Positions 8,221 through 16,903 of a stretch of 64,000 nt of DNA are shown here, in pieces. Each line of letters opens with the position of its first letter. Positions within the stretch are counted from its first letter, which is position 1. This DNA comes from JABFSS01 sp964449445. GTDB lineage: Bacteria > Patescibacteriota > Gracilibacteria > Peribacterales > Peribacteraceae. The notes beneath the pieces were generated by a model. The model saw nothing but the letters and a program-made list of their open reading frames with translations, was not told where the DNA came from and ran no database searches. Where the stretch lies: contig CAYUZT010000001.1 in the NCBI GenBank assembly GCA_964449445.1, positions 1-64,000 on the forward strand, given 5' to 3'. A program made the position numbers and the translations under genes.

Positions 8221-9348
8221 TTACCGCAGCATGCTGCGGTAGACAGTCTCCGCTTCCTCCGCCTGTCTCGAAATTCTGTGCTCGGCAGCCCACACTTTGC
8301 ACTCTTCGGGTTGTATGCGTTCTTCCTCTAAAATCCACCGCAGCCGCTCTGCGACTTCCTGCGGATTTCCCGGTGTCACCAAATATCCTGAGCGTTCTTC
8401 GGCAATGGCATCCTCGCATCCGGAGTCTCGCGGGCCGATCACCGGAATCCCACGCGCGTTCGCTTCCAAAAACACGAGCCCGAATCCTTCGAAGTGATGA
8501 CCGTGGGAGGTACTGAGCATTAGGAAGCAATCGGCGTTCGCGTATGCCTGTGTGAGCTCTAGATCCGACACGTGCCCATGGAACGTCACCGCTGTTTCCA
8601 AGCCGAGTGCTCTCACGCATTCGTGGAGCGAGTCGAGATATGCGCATGGTGGTGAGTATCCGATCAGATCCAGGTGCAATGGAACGCTTGATGTGCGCTT
8701 CAGTTCGCCGCATGCATCAATAATCTCCCGTATGCCCTTGCGAGGTTTAATTCCACCGACGAAGAGCAGACGCTTTTCTGGACGCTTCACGCGCGGGGGG
8801 AGCACAGGAGGGGATTCGATGCCGAGAGTCCAGACATTCATTTTCCGGCTGACATTAGCGGCAAACGCAGGTGAGATTGTTCGGAGTGCCTGGAGAATGC
8901 GTTCCTGGGTGTAGTTGCTGATGGCAAAGACGTGCGTGAGGATGCGGTAGACGCGCTTCATCATCCATCGCGTCTTCCACTCAAAGAGGGGCAGCACCGC
9001 GTAGGTGCCGCAGGCAGTCATGGCAACCGGCGGGAGGCGACGCCACAGGCTCAAGAGCGCAATTCCTAGAGCATAGGGTTCATTGAGCACATGGATGACG
9101 TCGGGTGTCCACTCGGTGATTGCCCGATCGACTGCTTTCGCAGTCTTCCACCAGTGCAATGGTTGTTCCAGTGTCTTGAGTGCCCCAGGAAGAACCGCCT
9201 TCTGAACGAATGGCAAGGCAGGATCAACCGTCTGGACGAGCGAGAGGACGTCGTGACCACGGTCGACGAGCCCTCGGACGGTATTCCCTGCCGAGGTACC
9301 CCAGCCATCGCGCGGCGTCAGGTACTGTGAGAGCGTAAGGATCTTCAT
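8221..9348 (-). CDS. Glycosyltransferase family 4 (GT-B fold)
   Basis: 375 residues. It starts KILTLSQYLTPRDGWGTSAG (glycine-rich N-domain loop) and has FVGGIKPRKGIREIIDAC near residue 195 plus GHHFEGFGLVFLEANARGIPVIG (about 280) as the donor-binding E-x7-E motif. A retaining glycosyltransferase of the envelope-glycan cluster. Its start overlaps the upstream Gmd-like stop by four bases, so the two are translationally coupled, and the flippase follows immediately. Confidence 0.92.
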   Translation of the reverse strand: MKILTLSQYLTPRDGWGTSAGNTVRGLVDRGHDVLSLVQTVDPALPFVQKAVLPGALKTLEQPLHWWKTAKAVDRAITEWTPDVIHVLNEPYALGIALLSLWRRLPPVAMTACGTYAVLPLFEWKTRWMMKRVYRILTHVFAISNYTQERILQALRTISPAFAANVSRKMNVWTLGIESPPVLPPRVKRPEKRLLFVGGIKPRKGIREIIDACGELKRTSSVPLHLDLIGYSPPCAYLDSLHECVRALGLETAVTFHGHVSDLELTQAYANADCFLMLSTSHGHHFEGFGLVFLEANARGIPVIGPRDSGCEDAIAEERSGYLVTPGNPQEVAERLRWILEEERIQPEECKVWAAEHRISRQAEEAETVYRSMLR

Positions 9349-10328
9349 GATGGCTTGGAGAGACGTTCGAGGTCGCGTTTCACCATCATCTGGACAAGCT
9401 CTTGGAAGCTCACCTTCGGTTCCCAGTGGAGAACGCGCTTCGCTTTGTCATTTTTGCCCGAAAGTTCCTGCAGTTCGACCGGTCGCATGTAGCGGGGGTC
9501 GCTTTTCACGTACTTCGACCAGTCATCGATGCCTACTTCGCGGAACGCGAGCGTCAAAAAGTCGCGAACAGAGTGTGTTTCCCCGGTCGAGACCACAAAT
9601 TCCTCCGCTTTCTCCTGTTGGAGCATCAGCCACATCACTTCCACGTAGTCTCCCGCAAACCCCCAGTCGCGTTTGGCGTCCAAATTGCCGAGCGTGATGC
9701 TATCGCTCAGTCCCAGGTGAATGCGCGCAACACCGTCGGAGATCTTGCGTGTGACAAACTCCAATCCACGCAGTGGTGATTCGTGATTGAAGAGAATCCC
9801 GCAGCACGCAAAGAGACCGAAGCTCTCGCGGTAGTTGATAGTGGCCCAGTGTGCGAACAGTTTGCTGATGGCGTAGGGACTCTTGGGATGGAGCGGTGTG
9901 TTTTCATCCTGCCGATGCTCCTGATGACTGCTCCCGTACATTTCACTCGTCGAAGCCTGGTAGAACTTCGCCTGAGGAGCGTGAAGGCGCAGAGCCTGGA
10001 GCATCCGGAGCGTTCCGAGAGCATTCACGTCTGCCGTTGGGAGAGGTTCCTGCCAGCTTGCCGCGACAAAGGAGCGAGATGCGAGGTTGTAGATCTCATC
10101 TGGTTGCGTCTTTTTCACCAGCGTATACACCGACTCTTCGTCGGTCATTTCCACTGTGCTCAGTTCCACGTTATCAACAACACTCAATTCCTGGAGTCTC
10201 CAGAGTCTCTCAGGAGATATATCATGCGTCGCGCCGTGGACCTGATATCCCTTCTTGAGTAGAAACTGGCTCAGGTAGGCACCATCCTGGCCGGTGATTC
10301 CGGTAATGAGAGCTCTCTTGGGGGACAC
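9345..10328 (-). CDS. GDP-mannose 4,6-dehydratase-like SDR enzyme
   Basis: About 327 residues. It has the Rossmann start RALITGITGQDGAYLSQFLLKKGY, the NLASRSFV loop, STSEMYG, and YAISK (Tyr/Lys of the SDR triad), all very close to Gmd. The product of true Gmd is GDP-4-keto-6-deoxymannose; this paralogue differs in the loop after the glycine motif (GATHDISPER where the other copy has GLVRRAST) and may use another NDP-sugar. I prefer GTG at 10328: it lies 8 bases after a TATACT hexamer (10337-10342), and homology begins right there; ATG at 10367 would add 13 residues. First gene of the operon with a glycosyltransferase and flippase. Confidence 0.82.
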   Translation of the reverse strand: MSPKRALITGITGQDGAYLSQFLLKKGYQVHGATHDISPERLWRLQELSVVDNVELSTVEMTDEESVYTLVKKTQPDEIYNLASRSFVAASWQEPLPTADVNALGTLRMLQALRLHAPQAKFYQASTSEMYGSSHQEHRQDENTPLHPKSPYAISKLFAHWATINYRESFGLFACCGILFNHESPLRGLEFVTRKISDGVARIHLGLSDSITLGNLDAKRDWGFAGDYVEVMWLMLQQEKAEEFVVSTGETHSVRDFLTLAFREVGIDDWSKYVKSDPRYMRPVELQELSGKNDKAKRVLHWEPKVSFQELVQMMVKRDLERLSKPS

Positions 10329-10376
10329 AGGAAGGCAGTATACTGTGGAAAGTACCTCCTTCGACACCGTATCCGC

Positions 10377-11045
10377 ATGAGCTTCCTCGATACCCTCGGC
10401 CTCACCCGCAAAATCACGCGTCCCCGCATTGCCGCATTTCTGAAGAAATACGCGACGGACAAGAAGACACTCGATATTGGCTGCGGCACAGCGCTCTATG
10501 CGGGGTTATTCCCCAATTGCACAACGCTCGAGATCGCACCGCGGCCGGGTGTGACGGTGGATATCGTCGCCGATGCGCATGATCTCTCCGTGATCCCCGA
10601 TGCATCGTTCGATGTGGTTCTGTGTACCGAAGTGCTTGAGCATCTCCATACACCTGAGAAGGCGATAGGGGAATTTAACCGAGTCCTCAAGCCCGGCGGC
10701 GTGCTCCTACTCACTACTCGCTTCATTTATCCACTCCACGATGTCCCCGGCGATTATTTTCGGTACACCAAGTACGGGCTCAAGCATCTTTTGCGCGAAT
10801 GGAGCATTCTCGAATTTCGAGAAGAGGCGGGAACAATGGAAACGCTCGCTGTTTTGTATCAACGGATTGGTTTTCAGTGTCAGACGCTCGGGTTCAGGCC
10901 ACTAAAATTCTTCTGGTTTCTGAAAGCGAAGGTGATTCTGCTCTTCTCGTGGCTCCTCACGCGTGAATACGGAGATATCGGGCACAAAAAGGAGGAGCAA
11001 AATATTCTCTGCTCGGGGTATTACGTGGCTGCGAGGAAATTATAA
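10377..11045 (+). CDS. Class I SAM-dependent methyltransferase
   Basis: 222 residues. Motif I is LDIGCGTALYAGLFP (about 32-46), followed by the acidic post-I and VVLCTEVLEHLHTPEKAIGEFNRVLKPGGVLLLTT, typical of methyltransferase type 11/UbiE-like folds. The hydrophobic C-terminus (FFWFLKAKVILLFSWLL) suggests membrane association. It is divergent from the Gmd-like gene and its stop overlaps the convergent UDP-sugar dehydrogenase by six bases. Probably methylates a sugar or lipid of the glycan; substrate unknown. Confidence 0.85.
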   Translation: MSFLDTLGLTRKITRPRIAAFLKKYATDKKTLDIGCGTALYAGLFPNCTTLEIAPRPGVTVDIVADAHDLSVIPDASFDVVLCTEVLEHLHTPEKAIGEFNRVLKPGGVLLLTTRFIYPLHDVPGDYFRYTKYGLKHLLREWSILEFREEAGTMETLAVLYQRIGFQCQTLGFRPLKFFWFLKAKVILLFSWLLTREYGDIGHKKEEQNILCSGYYVAARKL

Positions 11046-12302
11046 TGCCATGTAGTTTTTTCCATCATCAGCGACTTTCTTGGGATCCAGCAGCGATTTC
11101 AAGTCATACAGAACTCCTCCTTTTTTCAGTGCTTTCAGCATTCCGTCCAGTCCTGCCACAAGATACTCCTTATGAGGGACCAAGAAGATAATTGCATCGT
11201 ACGGACCGTTCTCCAATGATCCGGGTGTCATCTTCTTCTTCATAATTTCCTCGCGTGTCACAAACGGATCATGCACCTCCGTCACATAGCCCAGTTTTGC
11301 CAAATGTATCGCGACGTCTCCTGCTTTGCTGTTGCGCGTATCGGGAATATTTTCTTTAAAGGTCAGGCCAAGGACGAGGACCCGTTTGGAAGCCGGGGAG
11401 GGGAGACGCTTTGCGATCTCGTGCACGATGTAGAGAGGCATTGCATCGTTCACGGCACGTCCTTTGTCGATCATGTGCGTTTGCATGCCGAGTTGCTTGG
11501 CTTTTTCTACTAAGTAGTACGGATCCACGCCAATGCAGTGGCCGCCCACGAGCCCGGGCTGGAATTTGAGGAAGTTCCACTTGGTTCCCGCGGCTGCGAG
11601 AACATCTTTCGTCGGAATGCCGATGTGGTTGCAGAGAACGGCGATCTCGTTCACATACGCGATATTCAAATCGCGCTGCGCGTTTTCGATCGCTTTGGCC
11701 ATTTCCGCCACTTTGATCGATGATGCGCGGTGGATGCCCGCACTGACGATCGATCCGTACAGCTCGCAGAGGATGTCCGTTGTTTTTTCATCCTGACCCG
11801 CGACCACCTTGATGATCTTATCGATCGTGTGGAGCTTGTCGCCGGGGTTGATCCGTTCCGGTGAGTATCCCAGCGTGAAATCAACTCCGCATTTCAATCC
11901 CGACTCGTGCTCGAGGATCGGCCCGCACAGATCCTCCGTCACGCCGGGATACACCGTCGACTCGTACACGATGATCATTCCTTTCTTCACATGTTTCCCC
12001 ACCGTTTTTGTCGCGTTCTCGACGAGGGAGAGATCGGGATTGTTCCGGGAGTCTACCGGAGTGGGGATCGCAAGAATTATCACCTCGCATGCTTCCAGTT
12101 CTACGGGGTCGGTAGTGAAGTTCATGGTTACCGATTGCAACTGCTCATCAGTGAGCTCCAGTGTCCAGTCGTGACTGCGTTTCAGCTCCTCTATACGGGG
12201 TTTCGAGATGTCGTAGCCCGTCACGGTGTGCCCGGCTTTCGCGAAGGCGTACGCGAGAGGCAAGCCAACGTATCCCAAGCCAACAATGGAAAGCTTCGTC
12301 AT
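11040..12302 (-). CDS. UDP-N-acetylhexosamine 6-dehydrogenase (WecC/TviB type)
   Basis: 420 residues from the ATG that begins MTKLSIVGLGYVGLPLA (NAD Rossmann motif). Other landmarks are IPTPVD, STVYPG, the PERINPGDK signature of the WecC/WbpA/TviB branch, and GGHCIGVDPYYL with the catalytic Cys. It oxidises C6 of UDP-ManNAc or UDP-GlcNAc to the uronic acid in two NAD steps. A longer frame adds 15 residues, but a TATACT hexamer (12314-12319) lies 11 bases upstream of the chosen ATG. With the WecB-like epimerase at 50.3 kb and WecG/TagA protein at 47.3 kb it suggests a ManNAcA pathway. Confidence 0.9.
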   Translation of the reverse strand: MTKLSIVGLGYVGLPLAYAFAKAGHTVTGYDISKPRIEELKRSHDWTLELTDEQLQSVTMNFTTDPVELEACEVIILAIPTPVDSRNNPDLSLVENATKTVGKHVKKGMIIVYESTVYPGVTEDLCGPILEHESGLKCGVDFTLGYSPERINPGDKLHTIDKIIKVVAGQDEKTTDILCELYGSIVSAGIHRASSIKVAEMAKAIENAQRDLNIAYVNEIAVLCNHIGIPTKDVLAAAGTKWNFLKFQPGLVGGHCIGVDPYYLVEKAKQLGMQTHMIDKGRAVNDAMPLYIVHEIAKRLPSPASKRVLVLGLTFKENIPDTRNSKAGDVAIHLAKLGYVTEVHDPFVTREEIMKKKMTPGSLENGPYDAIIFLVPHKEYLVAGLDGMLKALKKGGVLYDLKSLLDPKKVADDGKNYMAL

Positions 12303-12379
12303 ATGAGGGCCGAAGTATAGCATCGCTTTTTTGATTCTATGATTCATCTTTTCATTCTAGGCTATACTGGCATCTACGT

Positions 12380-13420
12380 ATGACCAAGCGCGCTCTCATC
12401 ACCGGAATCACTGGCCAGGATGGCTCCTACCTGGCTGAACTTCTCCTGAAGAAGGGCTACCAGGTCCACGGGCTCGTTCGCCGGGCCTCCACCTTCAACC
12501 GCGGCCGTATCGAGCACCTCTTTAGCGATACCGATACTCCTGATCTCCCGATTTCGCTGCACTACGGCGATTTGGGGGACTCTAGTTCCCTCATGCGGGT
12601 GCTGGAAGCTGCGCAGCCGGATGAAATCTACAACCTGGCGGCACAGTCGCACGTGGGCATCAGTTTCGATATTCCCGAGTACACCGGCGACGTCACGGGC
12701 CTGGGCACGGCAAGACTCCTGGAGGCAGTGCGCACGAGCAAGCGCCCGGTGCGGTTCTATCAGGCGAGTTCGAGCGAGCTCTACGGCAAGGTGACCACGG
12801 AAATGCAGAACGAAGAGACGCCGTTTCATCCACGCAGTCCCTACGCGTGCGCCAAGGCCTATGCGTTCTACCTCACCAGAAATTACCGGGAGAGCTACGG
12901 GATGTATGCCGTCAACGGTATCCTCTTTAATCACGAGTCCCCCCGGCGCGGCGAAAACTTCGTCACGCGCAAAATCACGCTGAGTCTCGCGAGGATTCTG
13001 GCAGGAAAGCAGAAGATGCTGCACTTGGGGAACTTTGAAGCCCGCCGCGACTGGGGCTATACACCGGAGTTCGTCGAGGGGATGTGGTTGATGTTGCAGC
13101 AGAAGACGCCAGGGGATTACGTGCTTGCAACCGGCAATACGGCTTCCGTTCGCGAATTTCTGGAGCTCTGCCTGGGTATCGCCAAGATTCCCTTCGAGCG
13201 CAAAGGCAAGGGAAAAGACGAACAGTACATCGATACGCGAACGGGGAAGATCATCGTCGCCGTCGATCCGCATTACTACCGTCCCGCAGAGGTGGACTTC
13301 CTTCGCGGAGACGCATCCAAAGCCAAGCGAGAGCTCAAATGGGAAGCGAAAACGAGCATCGAGGAACTCGCGAGAGTGATGATGGAGTCGGACTGCAAAG
13401 AGATGGGAGTTGCACTTTGA
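12380..13420 (+). CDS. gmd: GDP-mannose 4,6-dehydratase
   Basis: 346 residues. It begins KRALITGITGQDGSYLAELL, continues with GLVRRASTFNRGRIEHL (the Gmd-specific NADP loop), AAQSHVGISFD, SSSELYG and YACAKAYA (YxxxK), and has the Gmd hallmark NGILFNHESPRRGENFVTRKIT. It converts GDP-mannose to GDP-4-keto-6-deoxymannose, precursor of GDP-fucose, rhamnose or perosamine. Divergent from the UDP-HexNAc dehydrogenase; a TATACT hexamer ends 11 bases before the ATG. No second-step enzyme (for example fcl or rmd) is evident in the window. Confidence 0.95.
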   Translation: MTKRALITGITGQDGSYLAELLLKKGYQVHGLVRRASTFNRGRIEHLFSDTDTPDLPISLHYGDLGDSSSLMRVLEAAQPDEIYNLAAQSHVGISFDIPEYTGDVTGLGTARLLEAVRTSKRPVRFYQASSSELYGKVTTEMQNEETPFHPRSPYACAKAYAFYLTRNYRESYGMYAVNGILFNHESPRRGENFVTRKITLSLARILAGKQKMLHLGNFEARRDWGYTPEFVEGMWLMLQQKTPGDYVLATGNTASVREFLELCLGIAKIPFERKGKGKDEQYIDTRTGKIIVAVDPHYYRPAEVDFLRGDASKAKRELKWEAKTSIEELARVMMESDCKEMGVAL

Positions 13421-13468
13421 GGCATATTCCCTTGCCGCTCACGCGGTGGATCCTTTATCCTTCAGTCC

Positions 13469-14431
13469 ATGAAATTGAAAACGTTGTTTCGCCGTGCCGT
13501 CGAGATTGGCATTGATGCCGATCCCCGGGGCAAAAAATACTTGGACAAGATGTTCAAGAAGGTCAAAGACCGTCACGCGAAGATGGAGGACATGGAAAAA
13601 GAGCTCGCAGATGAGGAACGCACGTGGAATCCGTACGGCGACTCGCGCATCATCAACGGAACGGGCGAAGAAGATATCCAACGGATGATGGTGTGTATCG
13701 ATGGCGAAATTCAGGAAATGCTCCTCGCCGATCGCTTGCGCGAGCGGGGAGAGAGGATCGATTGCGTCATGATCCACCACCCGGAGGGCCGCGCCCTTGC
13801 TGACCTCGATAAAGTGCTGCCCGTGCAGGTAGACGTGTTCGCGCTTGCGGGAGTATCGGTCAACCATACTGAGGGCTTACTCCGTCCACGTATGGACCGC
13901 ATCTGGCGCGCCGTGCATGCCGATAACCTGTTCCGCTCCGAACGTGCTGCTGAGCTCTTGGGTCTGCCCGCATTCTGCTGCCACACGATCACCGATAACC
14001 TCGTCTGGCGCTACATGGAGAAGCACATCTGCAAAAAGGAACACGACACGCTCAAGGACATCCTCAACGCCATTCTCAAAATTGAGGAATACAAGTGGTA
14101 TGCGAAGAAGGGCAACCCGCCGATCATCGTCCACGGCAGCGAAGGAAGCCGTCCGGGCAAGCTCGTGGCGACGGAGTTCACGGGGGGCACCAACGGCCCG
14201 GAGGATCTGATCGAAAAACAATCACACGCGGGCGTCGGCACCATCCTCTCCATGCACTTCACCGAAAAGGAGGTCGAAGAAGGGAAGAAGCACCACGTGA
14301 ACATGATCCAGTGCAGCCACATGGCGAGCGATGCACTCGGGATCAACCTGCTGCTTGATCAACTTAGCAAAGAAGAGAAGAAGTTATCGACGCTCGATGT
14401 CTCGGGGTTTATCAGAGTGAAGAGAAAGTGA
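13469..14431 (+). CDS. NIF3-like (DUF34) metal-binding protein
   Basis: 320 residues. The central part (about 90-180) has CVMIHHPEGRALADL, AGVSVNHTEGLLRPRM and LGLPAFCCHTITDNLVWRYME, which match the NIF3/YbgI/DUF34 family, including the His and Asp residues expected to hold a dinuclear metal site. The N-terminal WNPYGDSRI and the C-terminal GGTNGPEDL segments fit the variant usually called NGG1p-interacting factor 3-like. Its precise reaction is not established for the family. The stop is immediately followed by a repeat array of GCCAA-type words. Confidence 0.72.
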   Translation: MKLKTLFRRAVEIGIDADPRGKKYLDKMFKKVKDRHAKMEDMEKELADEERTWNPYGDSRIINGTGEEDIQRMMVCIDGEIQEMLLADRLRERGERIDCVMIHHPEGRALADLDKVLPVQVDVFALAGVSVNHTEGLLRPRMDRIWRAVHADNLFRSERAAELLGLPAFCCHTITDNLVWRYMEKHICKKEHDTLKDILNAILKIEEYKWYAKKGNPPIIVHGSEGSRPGKLVATEFTGGTNGPEDLIEKQSHAGVGTILSMHFTEKEVEEGKKHHVNMIQCSHMASDALGINLLLDQLSKEEKKLSTLDVSGFIRVKRK

Positions 14432-14585
14432 GGAAGCCAAAGATGCCCACGAAGCTAACGATGCCAAAGAAAAGGATTGCTAAGAGTACAAGGACGCTAA
14501 GGCGCTCTTTGTAATCTTTTTTTCCTGTTATTCATTGTCTTCCTTTTCCTTGGCTTCCTCGGCTTCCTTGGCTTCATGGGCTTCT
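14432..14585. repeat. Inverted GCCAA-word repeat (9-base family), element 1
   Basis: The left arm (14432-14470) carries imperfect 9-base units of the type GAAGCCAAAGATGCC. The right arm (14541-14585) carries the complement, TTGGCTTCCTCGGCTTCC. The arms can pair around a 70-base loop. It fills the gap between the NIF3-like and the membrane-protein genes. The same words recur at 16.2, 18.4 and 37.4 kb. Confidence 0.75.
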
Positions 14586-14605
14586 TCCCGTACTATCGCT
14601 TCTGT

Positions 14606-15538
14606 ATGGGCAAATCGTTATCTTCGACTAACCCTCTTCGTCTCCTCGGCGACGCCTGGACCTTCCTCTGGAAGCAACCAGCGCTATTTCATGTTCTTCT
14701 CTGGTTCCTAGTCCTTCCGATGGTCCTGATGGACGTGATGACGGAGTATTGGCCGGAAAGCGAGGCTCTCTCCATCGAGCAGATCGGCAATGTCGGATAC
14801 GTGCTTGCGGGGATCATCTTTGTGGTCGTCACGTACTGGGGATTTGCATCGGTCCTCCTCGTCGGCAGGAGAATGGTGGTCAATCGCGCCGGGCGCTCGC
14901 GCACGTCCTTCCGTTCCGTCCGCCGGGAATCCGCACGGCTCATCTTCCCGCTCTTTTTCACATCACTCCTCCGCTCGATCGTGATTCTCGAATGGACGCT
15001 GCTCGCAATTATTCCCGCGATACTCTTCCTTTTAGGATCGCAGGAATGCCGTGCATCTGTCTCTCCTATTCTTTCAGCTTTGGGAACATTCTTCGAGACG
15101 GGAACATCCAGCGCACTTCCCATCGTACTGCCCTCCTTCCTGCAATCCTGCGGACTCCTGTTTTTGACGCTGCCGTTGCTGATTCCCATGATCATTTACC
15201 AACTGCGTACCGTATTCTTCGGTGTCGTTCTTGCCTCGGAAGACCTCCGGTACCGCGATGCGCTGCGTCGTAGCCGCATCATCGTAAAAGGAAGGACATG
15301 GAGAGTGCTCTGGGTACTCCTGGTTCTCTGCGTTGTGATTTTCCTCCCCGCATCGGTCATCAACTTCGGTTTTTCCGCTCTTCAAGAAGCTCAACTACGT
15401 GATCTTCCCATCATCGGTGTCATCATCGGCGATATCCTGTATGGAATTGCAGGACTGATCTTCACGCTTGCGTTGATTGCTTTCTACGGAAAGCTCAAGA
15501 AAGCGGCAGGCAGAGTGGAGCAAGTGATTCCCGACTAG
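14606..15538 (+). CDS. Multi-pass membrane protein of unknown function
   Basis: About 310 residues with roughly six membrane helices. It begins MGKSLSSTNPLRLLGDAWTF; the open frame extends ten codons into the repeat array, so the internal ATG at 14606 is more likely. Hydrophobic segments lie near 25-45, 70-90, 125-150, 185-210, 240-265 and 280-300. The overall shape (N-terminal DAWTFLWKQP amphipathic start, paired helices) resembles DUF975 or glycerophosphodiesterase-type membrane domains, but no diagnostic motif is present. Convergent with rplT with a five-base gap. Confidence 0.6.
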   Translation: MGKSLSSTNPLRLLGDAWTFLWKQPALFHVLLWFLVLPMVLMDVMTEYWPESEALSIEQIGNVGYVLAGIIFVVVTYWGFASVLLVGRRMVVNRAGRSRTSFRSVRRESARLIFPLFFTSLLRSIVILEWTLLAIIPAILFLLGSQECRASVSPILSALGTFFETGTSSALPIVLPSFLQSCGLLFLTLPLLIPMIIYQLRTVFFGVVLASEDLRYRDALRRSRIIVKGRTWRVLWVLLVLCVVIFLPASVINFGFSALQEAQLRDLPIIGVIIGDILYGIAGLIFTLALIAFYGKLKKAAGRVEQVIPD

Positions 15539-15543
15539 GGAAG

Positions 15544-15891
15544 CTATTTCGCCCCCACTGCAGTCACAACTTTATCGAACACTTCTGGATGATGAATCGC
15601 AAGTTCGCTCAGCGTTTTGCGGTTGAGCGTGATTTTCTTCTTCGTTAGCTGATCAATGAATACCGAATACCGAATACCTTTCATTTTGAGGGCAGCGGAA
15701 AGACGCGTGATCCAAAGTGAACGGAAATCGCGCTTCTTCAGGCGGCGTGAAACGTATGAATTCGTTCCTGCGCGAATCACCGCTTCATTTGCTTTCACGT
15801 AGGTGGTGCTGCGCATGCCGCGGTACCCTTTCGCGAGTGCGCGGATTTTCTTGTGACGACGGTGCCGGACGATGCCTCGTTTGACTCGCAT
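15544..15891 (-). CDS. rplT: 50S ribosomal protein L20
   Basis: 115 residues, full length. It starts MRVKRGIVRHRRHKKIRALA and carries the family pattern RDFRSLWITRLSAALKMKG. It binds 23S rRNA domain II early in 50S assembly. Third gene of the infC-rpmI-rplT operon on the minus strand. Confidence 0.98.
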   Translation of the reverse strand: MRVKRGIVRHRRHKKIRALAKGYRGMRSTTYVKANEAVIRAGTNSYVSRRLKKRDFRSLWITRLSAALKMKGIRYSVFIDQLTKKKITLNRKTLSELAIHHPEVFDKVVTAVGAK

Positions 15892-15909
15892 AATTGAATG
15901 GAATGTAGC

Positions 15910-15926
15910 GCGCCCTTTCTGGGCGC
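15910..15926. other. GC-rich hairpin between rpmI and rplT
   Basis: GCGCCC and GGGCGC form a perfect 6-base stem with a five-base loop in the 45-base rpmI-rplT gap. No T run follows on either strand, so it is more likely an mRNA structure than a terminator. Confidence 0.35.
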
Positions 15927-15936
15927 AAAAGGGTGA

Positions 15937-16131
15937 TTACAAATTAGGTAGAAGGGCCTGGAGACGGTTGAGATCACGGGTGTTTGCCATCACCGTGCGA
16001 TTGAGACGCTTTTGGCGCTTGCTCTTCTGCTGGAGTAAATGACTGCGGCCCCGGCGCTTGAATGCGAGCTTGCCGGATCCGGTCTTGCGGAACCGTTTCT
16101 TCGCGCCGCTGTGGGACTTCATCTTTGGCAT
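15937..16131 (-). CDS. rpmI: 50S ribosomal protein L35
   Basis: 64 residues, full length, starting MPKMKSHSGAKKRFRKTGSG, followed by the typical basic stretch ending in the LLPNL tail. A TACACT hexamer 12 bases before the ATG could be an internal promoter. It lies between infC and rplT as in most bacteria, but separated from infC by a repeat element. Confidence 0.97.
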   Translation of the reverse strand: MPKMKSHSGAKKRFRKTGSGKLAFKRRGRSHLLQQKSKRQKRLNRTVMANTRDLNRLQALLPNL

Positions 16132-16172
16132 AAGAGCCGAGGAAGTGTAGTGGAATTTAGGATGAAGACAAG

Positions 16173-16267
16173 AGAAGCCAAAGATGCCAAAGATGCCAAC
16201 GAAGCCAAGGAGACTTGAAAAAACGATTCCTTGGCATCATTAGCTTCCTGAACTTCGTTGGCTTCTT
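16173..16267. repeat. Inverted GCCAA-word repeat, element 2
   Basis: The left arm (16173-16210) has GAAGCCAAAGATGCC-type 9-base units. The right arm (16227-16267) has the complementary TTGGCATC and TTCGTTGGCTTC words. The loop is about 16 bases. It splits infC from rpmI, so transcripts of the translation operon would carry this hairpin. Confidence 0.8.
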
Positions 16268-16282
16268 TCGTCGTGCCACTTA

Positions 16283-16903
16283 TTACCGTTTAGGTCTTAA
16301 AATAACCATAAACTGATCCCCCTGCCGCTTGATCTCCTGTTCGACTTCCGAGGCATCTGCCAACGCGTCCACAATGCCCTTCAGTTTGGCGATGCCATAT
16401 TCTTTATTTCCCAACTCGCGGCCCCGCAGGCGCATGTTGAATTTCACCAAGTGCCGTTCCTCAAAGAACTCGCGCGCACGGCCGACCAGACGGTCGATGT
16501 CGTGCTTATCAGTGCGAAAGCCGATTCGCAGCATCTTCACTTCCACTTGCTTGCTGTGTGAGCGCTGCTTGCGTTCCTTCTTCTGGAGTTGGTACAGAAA
16601 GTGGCCGAACTCGCCGATCTTCACCACGGGTGGCACTGCCTTGGGCGATACTTCGATCAAATCCATCCCGAGCGCCCGTGCTTCTTCCAGCGCGGCTTTC
16701 GTCGTTAACGTTCGCGTTGCGCCGTCATCGGCCACGAGCATGACTTCCGGGACCATAATCTGTTCATTGATCCTCGGGCGACGCTCGATCTGGCGAAGGG
16801 GACGCTGAAACTTATGACGCTGACGCAGAGAAGATATGGGGAAAGGAGAGCCAAATTCTAGGAGAGGGGAGCGAAAGAAGCAATCACCCTCGTGAATACG
16901 CAT
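16283..16903 (-). CDS. infC: Translation initiation factor IF-3
   Basis: Up to 206 residues. The N-domain begins around RRPRINEQIMVPEV; the linker and C-domain include PPVVKIGEFGHFLYQL, EVKMLRIGFRTDKHD and FNMRLRGRELGN, all classical IF-3. It binds the 30S subunit and checks the start codon. The start is uncertain: ATG at 16903 overlaps the upstream membrane gene by 20 bases, but about 40 residues precede the conserved part. infC often uses AUU, AUC or AUA starts, and ATA/ATC codons occur shortly upstream of RRPRINEQI. Confidence 0.93.
   Translation of the reverse strand: MRIHEGDCFFRSPLLEFGSPFPISSLRQRHKFQRPLRQIERRPRINEQIMVPEVMLVADDGATRTLTTKAALEEARALGMDLIEVSPKAVPPVVKIGEFGHFLYQLQKKERKQRSHSKQVEVKMLRIGFRTDKHDIDRLVGRAREFFEERHLVKFNMRLRGRELGNKEYGIAKLKGIVDALADASEVEQEIKRQGDQFMVILRPKR

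Noticed and set aside
12374..13273. 299-codon minus-strand open frame opposite gmd
   Set aside because: Shadow of gmd, whose motifs are unambiguous on the plus strand.
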